This document shows, piece by piece, positions 1 to 6,600 of a DNA stretch of 7,786 bases; positions within the stretch are counted from its first letter, which is position 1; each line of letters opens with the position of its first letter. The stretch spans positions 1-7,786 of the forward strand of contig JAOTTZ010000068.1 in the NCBI GenBank assembly GCA_029864165.1, in the 5' to 3' direction. The notes below the pieces were generated by a model. The model was not told the origin of the DNA. It ran no database searches and saw only the letters and a program-made list of their open reading frames with translations. The position numbers and the translations under genes were made by a program. This DNA is from Burkholderiaceae bacterium. Lineage in GTDB: Bacteria; Pseudomonadota; Gammaproteobacteria; Burkholderiales; Burkholderiaceae_C.

Positions 1-515
1 TGGCTGTCTATGCACCCGCCACGCTGGTGCAGCGCCTCATGGCCGAGCTGCCTGGGACTGCACCTGCGCAGTGGCCAGTTGGCACACAGACTCTGCGTCG
101 TTACCGTGGCCGCTTGCAATGTCTTTCGGCAGTCAGTCCAAAGGGAACCGTTCTTTGCAGGGAGAGCGCGCTGGCTGTGACGTGCTCTGGCACCTATGCG
201 TTGCCTGGCTGGGGCGGGAGCTTGCGAGTGCGCCGGGTAAAAAAAGGCGGCGTGCCGCTGTCGTCGGTCGCTGAGCTGCGCCTGGTTATGCGCGCGGGCC
301 GCGAGCAGTTTCAAAGCGAACCGGGGCGCCCACCGCGCGCATTGAAAAAGCAGTTTCAAGCGTTGGCTGTACCCGCTTGGGAACGCGATGGACCATTGCT
401 CTACAGTGCTGAGTCTTTGGTATACGTTCCGGGGCTGGGCGTAGATGCCAGGGTTTGGGCAGCAAGCGGTGTGCCCCAGGTGGGCTTTGAGTGGCTTGCG
501 GACGCGCGATCCTAA
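1..515 (+). CDS. tilS: tRNA(Ile)-lysidine synthase, C-terminal part (partial at left edge)
   Basis: TilS attaches lysine to C34 of the CAU-anticodon tRNA-Ile in the cytoplasm, so that the tRNA reads AUA instead of AUG. Only the C-terminal part is visible. The frame is open from base 3 to the TAA at 513-515 with no stop, so the true start lies upstream; the GTG at 27 is merely internal. The recognisable piece is the TilS C-terminal domain around 318-460: a basic ALKKQFQ stretch, then PAWERDGPLLYS, then LVYVPGLGVDAR. This matches the family pattern of a basic LKK-F segment, a Pro-x-Trp-x-Arg turn, Pro-Leu-Leu and a Gly-rich strand. The N-terminal ATP-pyrophosphatase domain with its SGGxDS loop is off the window. 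lysC follows after 65 bp on the same strand with no terminator between, so the two may be cotranscribed. The assignment depends on the C-terminal domain plus the lysC neighbour. Confidence 0.85.
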   Translation, partial: AVYAPATLVQRLMAELPGTAPAQWPVGTQTLRRYRGRLQCLSAVSPKGTVLCRESALAVTCSGTYALPGWGGSLRVRRVKKGGVPLSSVAELRLVMRAGREQFQSEPGRPPRALKKQFQALAVPAWERDGPLLYSAESLVYVPGLGVDARVWAASGVPQVGFEWLADARS

Positions 516-580
516 AGCGGTGCCCGCTACCTTGCCGTTAGTATCCATGACCTACTGACCTCGCCCAAGTCTTATCGCCC

Positions 581-1849
581 ATGGCACTCATCGTTCACAA
601 GTACGGCGGCACTTCGATGGGCTCGACCGAACGCATTCGGGACGTCGCCAAGCGTGTCGCCAAGTGGATGCGCGCCGGCTACCAAATGGTCGTCGTGCCG
701 TCGGCCATGAGCGGCGAAACCAATCGGCTGCTAGGTCTGGCCAAGGAGTTGTCGCCGCTGGCGGTCACGCCAGCCGTCACGCGTGAGCTCGATATCGTTG
801 CCGCCGCCGGCGAGCAGGTCTCCGCCGGGCTGTTGGCGATCGCGCTGCATGCCGAGGGGGTGCCGGCGGTCAGCTACGCCGGTTGGCAAGTGCCGATCAA
901 GACCGACGCCACCTACACCAAGGCGCGCATCGAGAGCATTGATGGCGCGCGTGTGCACGCCGAGCTGGCTGCGGGCAAGGTGGTCATCATCACTGGCTTT
1001 CAAGGTGTGGATTCAGGCGGCAACATCACGACACTGGGACGCGGTGGTTCCGATACGTCGGCGGTAGCGGTTGCCGCCGCCCTGAAGGCCGACGAATGCC
1101 TGATCTACACCGACGTCGACGGTGTTTACACCACCGACCCGCGCATCGTTCCAGAGGCGCGCCGGTTGGCGAGCATCAGCTTCGAGGAGATGTTGGAAAT
1201 GGCAAGCTTGGGCTCCAAGGTTTTGCAGATCCGCTCGGTTGAGTTTGCGGGCAAGTATCGTGTGCCGCTGCGTGTACTCTCCAGCTTCACGCCGTGGGAT
1301 ATCGCGCTAGGCGAAGAAGCCCAGTCGGGCACCCTGATTACTTTCGAGGAAGACGCCAATATGGAACAAGCCATCGTCTCTGGTATCGCGTTCAACCGCG
1401 ACGAAGCCAAAATCAGCCTGCTGGGTGTTCCCGACCAGCCGGGTATCGCCTACAAAATCCTCGGGCCGGTGGCCGATGCCAACATCGACATCGATGTCAT
1501 CATTCAAAACCTGTCGCATGACGGTAGGACCGACTTTTCCTTCACTGTGCACCGTAACGATTACGCACGCACCTTGGAGGTATTGAAAGCCCAGGTGCTG
1601 GCGCATGTCGGTGACGCCAACGTGGTGGGCGATCCCAAGATCTGCAAAGTAAGCATCGTCGGCATCGGCATGCGCTCGCACGTGGGCGTGGCCAGCAAGA
1701 TGTTTCGCACGCTCAGCGAAGAGAGCATTAACATCCAGATGATCACCACCAGCGAAATCAAAACCAGCGTGGTGATCGACGAGAAATACATGGAGCTGGC
1801 CGTGCGCGCATTGCACAAGGCGTTTGGGCTGGAACAGGCGCCCGCATGA
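581..1849 (+). CDS. lysC: Aspartate kinase (aspartokinase)
   Basis: This enzyme phosphorylates L-aspartate with ATP to give 4-phospho-L-aspartate, the first step toward lysine/diaminopimelate, methionine and threonine; it is cytoplasmic. The 422-residue length is normal for the monofunctional class. An amino-acid kinase domain spans about residues 2-230: KYGGTSMG (7-14) at the nucleotide/aspartate site, SAMSGETN (41-48), AAGEQVSAG with Glu78, TLGRGGSDTSA (151-161) and TDVDGVYTTDPR (177-188). Two ACT regulatory domains follow, about 265-340 (SLLGVPDQPG, then DVIIQN, a typical effector-binding strand) and 355-420 (KVSIVGIGMRSHVGVASKMF). In this family lysine and/or threonine bind the ACT domains and inhibit activity; the exact effectors cannot be read here. 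The ATG at 581 directly precedes the conserved kinase start. No good Shine-Dalgarno lies before it, so translation may rely on weak initiation. A probable internal start at 1361 would yield the ACT domains alone. All catalytic motifs are intact. Confidence 0.97.
   Translation: MALIVHKYGGTSMGSTERIRDVAKRVAKWMRAGYQMVVVPSAMSGETNRLLGLAKELSPLAVTPAVTRELDIVAAAGEQVSAGLLAIALHAEGVPAVSYAGWQVPIKTDATYTKARIESIDGARVHAELAAGKVVIITGFQGVDSGGNITTLGRGGSDTSAVAVAAALKADECLIYTDVDGVYTTDPRIVPEARRLASISFEEMLEMASLGSKVLQIRSVEFAGKYRVPLRVLSSFTPWDIALGEEAQSGTLITFEEDANMEQAIVSGIAFNRDEAKISLLGVPDQPGIAYKILGPVADANIDIDVIIQNLSHDGRTDFSFTVHRNDYARTLEVLKAQVLAHVGDANVVGDPKICKVSIVGIGMRSHVGVASKMFRTLSEESINIQMITTSEIKTSVVIDEKYMELAVRALHKAFGLEQAPA
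1346..1363 (+). promoter_or_regulatory. Internal ribosome-binding site and ATG for a lysC beta subunit
   Basis: GAGGAA (1346-1351) lies 9 nt before an in-frame ATG at 1361, which is Met261 of LysC and opens the MEQAIVSGIA segment at the head of the first ACT domain. In several bacteria with this aspartokinase class (Bacillus, Corynebacterium, Pseudomonas), an internal in-frame start at about this place makes a separate regulatory beta subunit that pairs with full-length alpha as alpha2beta2. Here the product would be 162 residues, 1361-1849. The spacing and sequence are visible; use of the start is inferred. GAGGAA also encodes Glu-Glu in the alpha reading, so chance cannot be excluded. Confidence 0.55.
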
Positions 1850-1860
1850 ACAGATGAGCT

Positions 1861-1866
1861 TAGAAT
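1861..1866 (+). promoter_or_regulatory. Possible -10 box for the tRNA-Ser gene
   Basis: TAGAAT differs from the TATAAT consensus at one base. Its position places a start site about 8-10 nt before the mature tRNA 5' end. The bases after it (TTGCGCG) are GC-rich, like the discriminator of stringently controlled stable-RNA promoters. No convincing -35 hexamer is found 16-18 bp upstream, where lysC ends, so this is tentative and the tRNA may be read from lysC instead. Confidence 0.35.
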
Positions 1867-1881
1867 TGCGCGTCGAGAATT

Positions 1882-1974
1882 GGAGTCGTGACCGAGTGGC
1901 CGAAGGTGCTCCCCTGCTAAGGGAGTAAGTGGGCAAAACCTGCTTCGAGAGTTCGAATCTCTCCGACTCCGCCA
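1882..1974 (+). tRNA. tRNA-Ser (anticodon GCU)
   Basis: This is a complete class II tRNA of 93 nt with encoded CCA. The acceptor stem GGAGTCG (1882-1888) pairs perfectly with CGACTCC (1964-1970), followed by discriminator G1971 and CCA (1972-1974). The anticodon stem CTCCC/GGGAG (1909-1913/1921-1925) closes a 7-nt loop with GCT at 1916-1918, reading serine codons AGC and AGU. A long variable arm (about 1926-1946) is the serine hallmark. The T arm GAGAG-TTCGAAT-CTCTC (1947-1963) is perfect. It lies 32 bp after lysC on the same strand. Its 3' end is the likely insertion site of the element that carries the downstream integrase, yet the tRNA is fully intact, as expected when an element restores the gene it enters. 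Confidence 0.97.
1947..1974 (+). other. Putative attachment-site (att) core at the tRNA-Ser 3' end
   Basis: P4-type integrases usually recombine at the T arm to 3' end of a tRNA gene and duplicate that stretch at both ends of the island. This is inferred from the integrase starting 129 bp downstream in the same direction. The core limits are not defined by the sequence, because no second copy of the T-arm/acceptor sequence was found in the window; the partner site should lie to the right. Confidence 0.4.
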
Positions 1975-1985
1975 AGTATACGAAC

Positions 1986-2011
1986 AAAGGCCCCTTATTA
2001 GGGGCCTTTTT
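1986..2011 (+). terminator. Intrinsic (Rho-independent) terminator after tRNA-Ser
   Basis: A 10-bp perfect stem, AAAGGCCCCT (1986-1995) against AGGGGCCTTT (2000-2009), closes a TATT tetraloop and runs into TTTTT (2007-2011). It starts 12 nt after the tRNA CCA and should end the tRNA (or lysC–tRNA) transcript, insulating the integrase from read-through. The A-rich left arm makes it potentially bidirectional. Confidence 0.93.
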
Positions 2012-2061
2012 CATAGGTAAAAAGATACGCAGGTAGTCCCAGCGCATCCCGAGAAATCTCC

Positions 2062-2098
2062 TACAATCCCACCATCTTACGGGGGTAGATAAGGGGTA
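2062..2098 (+). promoter_or_regulatory. Integrase leader: possible -10, GGGGTA direct repeats and RBS
   Basis: TACAAT at 2062-2067 is a near-consensus -10, but no matching -35 is evident. GGGGTA occurs at 2082-2087 and again at 2093-2098, exactly 11 bp apart (one helical turn). Similar GGGGTA repeats ahead of P4-type integrase genes are familiar to me, and could be arm-type binding sites or an autoregulatory operator; that role is inference. The second copy overlaps AAGGGG (2091-2096), the purine-rich ribosome-binding site 7 nt before the ATG at 2104, so a protein bound there could also affect expression. Confidence 0.45.
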
Positions 2099-2103
2099 CA
2101 ACG

Positions 2104-3324
2104 ATGCCGCGCAAAGCCAAGGAGCTCTCGCCTCTTGAGGTTCGCCGGTTGACCCGACCGGGGCGCTGGAGCGTTGGCGGCGTCGATGGGTTGGCGTTGC
2201 AGGTGACGCGGACGGGTGCAAGAAGTTGGGTCTTGCGACTCACCGTGGCCGGTAAACAGCGAGAAATGGGGCTGGGCAGCTTTCCGACAGTACCTTTGGC
2301 CGAGGCTCGCGAAAAGGCTCGCAGCCAAAGGGCCAAGACGGAACTGGGGGCTGACCCGATCTCGTTGCGCCGTGCCGCCTTGAGTGCGGCGACTGCGGAA
2401 CGCAGCTTGCAACAGACATTCGCGAGTGTCGCCGCGCAGTACATCGCCCAGCACGCAAAGTCGTGGAAGAACAAGAAACACGCGGCTCAGTGGACTTCGA
2501 CGCTGCAAACATATGCCAGCCCCGTTATCGGGCCTCTGCTTGTTCGCGACGTAACGACTGCTCATGTGATAAAGGTTCTCGAACCGATCTGGACCACCAA
2601 GACCGAGACCGCAACCCGCGTCCGATCTCGAATGGAACTCGTGCTCGATTTTGCCGCGGCGAGGGGCTTACGTGCGGGGCCCAATCCGGCCCGCTGGCGA
2701 GCTAATCTCGACGCCGCTCTGCCCAAGGCTTCGAAGGTAGCCAAGGTGCAACATCACGCGGCCGTTGCTGTCGATCGCATGCGTATATTCATGAGCCGCC
2801 TGAGGACGCTGTCGGGCATGGGCGCCCGAGCACTCGAGTTTGCGATCCTTACCGCCGCTCGCTCAGGGGAGGTTCGCGGGGCGACGTGGACAGAAATCGA
2901 CTTTACAGTGGCCTTGTGGACTGTGCCGGGCGAGCGGATGAAGTCTAGCCGAGAGCATCGTGTTCCGCTCTCGAAGCCGGCGATAAAGTTGCTGCGTGCG
3001 TTACCGCAAGGCGGACCCGGCGATCTTGTGTTTCAAGGAAGGCTCGGTCCGCTCTCCGACATGAGCCTGACTGCAGTGCTGCGACGGATGAAAGTAAAGG
3101 CTACCGCACACGGATTTCGCAGCACCTTTCGTGACTGGGTCTCCGAATACACCAACCACGCTAGCGAGGTCGCCGAGATGGCACTCGCACATGCGGTTGG
3201 CGACAAAGTTGAGGCCGCGTATCGGCGCGGTGACTTGTTCGATAAGCGCGTTTCATTGATGAACGATTGGGCGGAGTTTCTCGCTCGCTCAGGCGCCCCC
3301 GGGAGCGCAAAGGCTAGCCGATGA
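2104..3324 (+). CDS. P4-type tyrosine recombinase (site-specific integrase)
   Basis: This integrase would catalyse insertion and excision of a mobile element at the adjacent tRNA-Ser. Its 406 residues match the P4/CP4-57 family length. The N-terminal arm-DNA-binding domain (DUF4102 type, about 5-90) has the typical VGGVDGLALQVTRTGARSW and REMGLGSFPTVPLAEAR segments. A SAM-like core-binding domain covers about 105-200. The catalytic domain (about 220-395) shows a full active-site set: Arg253 in AARSGEVRG, probable Lys280, His336 and Arg339 in HGFRSTFRDW, His363 in LAHAVGD and nucleophile Tyr373 in AAYRRGDLFDKR. All are present and the frame is unbroken, so the enzyme could be active. The ATG has a good RBS (AAGGGG). 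It reads away from the tRNA, the usual layout where the integrase sits at the proximal island end. No excisionase gene is seen in the window. Confidence 0.95.
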   Translation: MPRKAKELSPLEVRRLTRPGRWSVGGVDGLALQVTRTGARSWVLRLTVAGKQREMGLGSFPTVPLAEAREKARSQRAKTELGADPISLRRAALSAATAERSLQQTFASVAAQYIAQHAKSWKNKKHAAQWTSTLQTYASPVIGPLLVRDVTTAHVIKVLEPIWTTKTETATRVRSRMELVLDFAAARGLRAGPNPARWRANLDAALPKASKVAKVQHHAAVAVDRMRIFMSRLRTLSGMGARALEFAILTAARSGEVRGATWTEIDFTVALWTVPGERMKSSREHRVPLSKPAIKLLRALPQGGPGDLVFQGRLGPLSDMSLTAVLRRMKVKATAHGFRSTFRDWVSEYTNHASEVAEMALAHAVGDKVEAAYRRGDLFDKRVSLMNDWAEFLARSGAPGSAKASR

Positions 3325-3629
3325 CGTCGGACGATTGGTCTCTATGACGGCTTGATGGGGCTTGTCCGAAAGGAGCATACCAGTAACCTGGTGTCCCTGA
3401 ACACTTTGTTGTCCTTGTGCGCTGAACACCTTCCTGGCGTGCGTTCCTCAATGCTCGTACAAAGCGTTCACAGGCTCAAGGGGAAGTGGATCAGGGCTTG
3501 CTTTGGCTACATATCGCTATGACAGAATTGGCTAACAAGTCACGGCGGTGTAGTGCTTTAAGCTGTGATCTCTTTGGATTTGGCGCGCGCTTGGGTGTCT
3601 GATCCGAGTCCTTTTCCTGGAGATTGCCC
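3325..3629 (+). other. Intergenic region without a recognisable gene
   Basis: These 305 bp separate the integrase stop from the giant exoprotein gene. No ORF with plausible coding character, tRNA, strong hairpin-plus-T terminator or tRNA 3'-end repeat is evident. It should contain the promoter of the downstream gene. The best pair I see is TTGGCT (3528-3533) and TAGTGC (3551-3556) with 17-bp spacing, which is weak. The frame of the downstream gene is closed by TGA at 3600-3602, so that gene cannot start earlier. Confidence 0.6.
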
Positions 3630-3632
3630 TTG
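3619..3632 (+). promoter_or_regulatory. Ribosome-binding site favouring a TTG start
   Basis: GGAGA (3619-3623) lies 6 nt before TTG at 3630. The in-frame ATG codons at 3645 and 3660 have no purine-rich element at a suitable distance. This favours TTG 3630 as the start, though ATG 3645 remains a fair alternative, five codons shorter. Confidence 0.45.
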
Positions 3633-6600
3633 TCTATCCAACGTATGCGTACGCGCGCAATGGCCACCCTTCGTCGCGCGAAAGCGGCGCTGCGTAGCCA
3701 AAGAGCGAAGCGAACCACCGCGCGGCGCGAGCCCGGGCCAAATGCAGTCCCCAAGGCTCAATGGCGAATTGAAACCCTCGAGCCTAAGATCTTGCTTTCG
3801 GCAGATGCGATTCCTGGTGCGCATTTGGTCGTCAACGACGTGGATGTCGACGGGCCCACAACCACCTATACCTTCAATCGCGGCGATGGCGCCGACTGGA
3901 TTGCGGCTCAGTTCGACGCTTCGCCCGACAAGCTCAACGCACTACAGTTCGGCGCGGGCATCGCACCCGAGGATGTTCAAGCGCGGCGCGTGCAAGACGG
4001 GCACAGTGGCGACAACGTGGCCTTGGAGTTGTCGATCCGCGGTACGTCTGACAGCGTGCAGGTTCGCTCATTCTTTCTCGATGACGATCCGGGTAGCGCC
4101 TACAACCCGGTTCAACAAGTACGCTTTGCTGACGGCGCGCTGTGGGGTCTAGACGTGCTGGCGGCGCGGGCGCTGCAGGGTGGCGCGGGCAATGCTAGGT
4201 CAGTCGCCATCGCCCCTACAGCAATTAAGGTGATCCCCAATCTGTATGTCTTTGGTCGCGGTGACGGCCAAATCGTGGTGCAGTCTGATCCGGAAGTCTT
4301 GTCGTTCAACACCTTGGAGTTCAAAGCAGGTGTCACGCCCGCGGATGTGAGCGTCAGCCGCACCTTTGACTCACAGTCGGGTGACAACACGGCCATCAAA
4401 CTGACCATCACCGACACCAGCGACAACATTACCTTTAACAGTTTTCTCTACCAAGGTAGCCCTGTTTCCGACGGCGGCTTGCAAGGGGTGGAGTTTGCCG
4501 ACGGCACGGTGTGGGACCAGTCGCACCTGCTGTTTCTGCTGACTGGCAATCAAACGATCACGGGTACGCCGGACGCCGATGTGCTGAGTGGTGCTGCGGG
4601 CGACGACACGCTCGACGGCGGGGAAGGCGACGATACCTTGAACGGTGGCAGCGGCAACAACACGTACCTGTTCGGCAGGGGTGACGGTCAGGACGTCGTG
4701 CGCGTGAGCTTCGACTCCACGGTGGACAAGCTCAATAAGCTGCAGTTCAAGGCCGGGATAGTCCCATCAGAGGTCGTACTCAAGCAGGTTCGCGACAGCG
4801 ATATGGGCGGCAACGTCGCACTCGAAGTCTCGATTGCCGGCACTAATGACAAGATTACGTTCAACGGGTTCTTCTACAGCGATAACCCGGCCACCGGCTA
4901 CAACTCGTTGCAGCAGATCAAGTTTGCCGACGGCACGAGCTGGGATTTGGCAACCATCGAGAGTACCCTATACGCAGGTACGGCAACGGCCGACACCCTG
5001 ACAGGCACCACGGGTGACGACAGCATCAACGGCGCTGCCGGAGCCGACACTCTATACGGCCGCAACGGTAATGACACGCTCAACGGTGGTGCGGATAACG
5101 ACACCCTGTACGGCGAGGCCGGCAACGACACACTCGACGGTGGCGCTGGCAACGATACGCTGCAAGGCGGTATTGGTGACAACGTATACCTGTTCGGCAT
5201 TGGCAGCGGGCAAGACGTGGTGAGCGACTTCTTGGACAACACGGCCGGCAAGCTCAATGTGCTGAGATTGGGGGAAGGCGTGACGACTGATCGAGTCACA
5301 CTCAAGACCGTTTACAGCAGCTTTTGGACTTGGGATGCCGATCTGGAGATTGGGATCGAAGGTACAACCGACAAGATCGCCTTTGGTGCCGGTTGGCGAG
5401 GCGCGTTAGGTTCAAACGACTACGCAACGCTGCAGCGCATTGAATTCTCCGACGGTACAAGTTGGGACCACGCGGCCATACGGCAGCGGGTCTTTGCCGG
5501 CACTGCGGGGGCCGACGCTGTTAGCGGTGGCGCGCTAGACGACAACATCTACGGACTTGCCGGTGCTGACACTCTGAGGGGCGGTGGCGGAAATGACGTG
5601 CTCGACGGAGGAATCGACAACGACACGCTCATCGGTGGCGTGGGCAACGACACGCTCATCGGTGGTGCGGGTAACGATACGCTGGATGGCGAGGGCGGCA
5701 ACGACACACTCGACGGTGGCGTTGGCAACGATACGCTGCAAGGCGGTATTGGTGACAACGTATACCTGTTCGGCATTGGCAGCGGGCAAGACGTGGTGAG
5801 CGACTTCTTGGACAACACGGCCGGCAAGCTCAATGTGCTGAGATTGGGGGAAGGCGTGACGACTGATCGAGTCACACTCAAGACCGTTTACAGCAGCTTT
5901 TGGACTTGGGACGCCGATCTGGAGATTGGTATCGAAGGCACGACCGACACGATCAGATTCGGTGCCGGCTGGCGGGGTGCTTTGGGCAGCAACGACTACG
6001 CAACGCTGCAGCGTATTGACTTCGCCGACGGCACCACCTGGGACCTTACGGCCATTGTGCACCAAGTCAACGGTCTGGGTATGGATCTCATCGCGCAAGG
6101 CGTCAGCGTGTCGCCGGCGCAAGCGGGCGATCAAATTCTGTCGGGCTCGAGCGTTTACATCGAGTGGACGACACACAACCAGGGCACAGCCGAAACAGTT
6201 GGAGACTTTGTCGACCGCGTGCTCATCCGACGGGTTGACACCGGCGAGGTCGTTGCCCAACTACGCGCGCCCTACAACGAAAGCACTGACGGAGGGCCGT
6301 TGGCGCCCAGCGCTTCGCTCCAACGCCGTGCGCAGCTGCAGTTGCCCGAGGGCCCCGATGGAGCAGGTGACCTGATCGCTGTTGTCGAGGTTGACAGCGA
6401 CAACACCCAAAAAGAAGGATCCTCTGGCGAGGGTAACAACCGAGGCCAGGTGAGCTTCACCAGTACGCTGGCGTCCAGCGTCGACTACGTCGACCTGCGT
6501 GCCTCCGGGTTGTCTATCGACCCGAGCGCAGACTGGAAGCCTGGCGACACCGTCACCGTGCGCTGGACGACGACCCATGCAGGCACCATTGCCGCCACGG

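Larger units (their letters stand above)
3867..6062 (+). repeat. Five haemolysin-type calcium-binding-protein-related units (A-E)
   Basis: Protein-level repeats of about 100 residues lie at about 3867-4160 (A, YTFNRGDG), 4245-4541 (B, YVFGRGDG), 4665-4962 (C, YLFGRGDGQDVV), 5187-5487 (D, YLFGIGSGQDVV) and 5763-6062 (E, same start as D). Each runs from Y-x-F-x-x-G, through a D-K-L-N-x-L-x-F/L segment, to a closing F-A/S-D-G-T-x-W-D. Units A-C share the internal SGDN/GGNVAL-type strand. D and E instead carry SSFWTWDADLEI and GAGWRGALGSNDYATLQ, so D/E form a separate sub-family. Together with the RTX blocks they form the calcium-binding half of the protein. Confidence 0.85.

Noticed and set aside
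516..580. GCGG-TGC-CCGC hairpin after tilS as a terminator
   Set aside because: The stem is only four base pairs and has no T-run after it.
1307..2221. 304-residue reverse-strand frame across the lysC 3' half, the tRNA and the integrase start
   Set aside because: It lies antisense to an unmistakable lysC, crosses a tRNA and a terminator, and shows no recognisable protein motif; such long shadow frames are common in GC-rich DNA.
3270..3324. GC-rich inverted sequence near the integrase 3' end as a terminator
   Set aside because: It lies within the coding region and no T-tract follows.
3565..4152. 195-residue forward frame over the start of the giant gene
   Set aside because: It is in a different frame from the continuous frame with LEPKILL and HCBP-related units, and its translation has no family character.
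4563..5762. Repetitive DNA considered as CRISPR or noncoding satellite
   Set aside because: The periodicity is 27 bp in frame with RTX nonapeptides and there are no unique spacers between identical repeats.
4898..5881. Two reverse-strand frames with the same N-terminus (4898-5305 and 5549-5881), looking like a duplicated Pro/Ser-rich gene
   Set aside because: The shared sequence is the antisense of the 189-bp direct repeat and the Pro/Ser repeats are the antisense of RTX nonapeptides, so they are not independent genes.
5535..6260. 241-residue reverse-strand frame opposite the RTX region
   Set aside because: It is the complement of repetitive RTX codons; its own repeated VVANAT-like pattern just mirrors the sense repeats.
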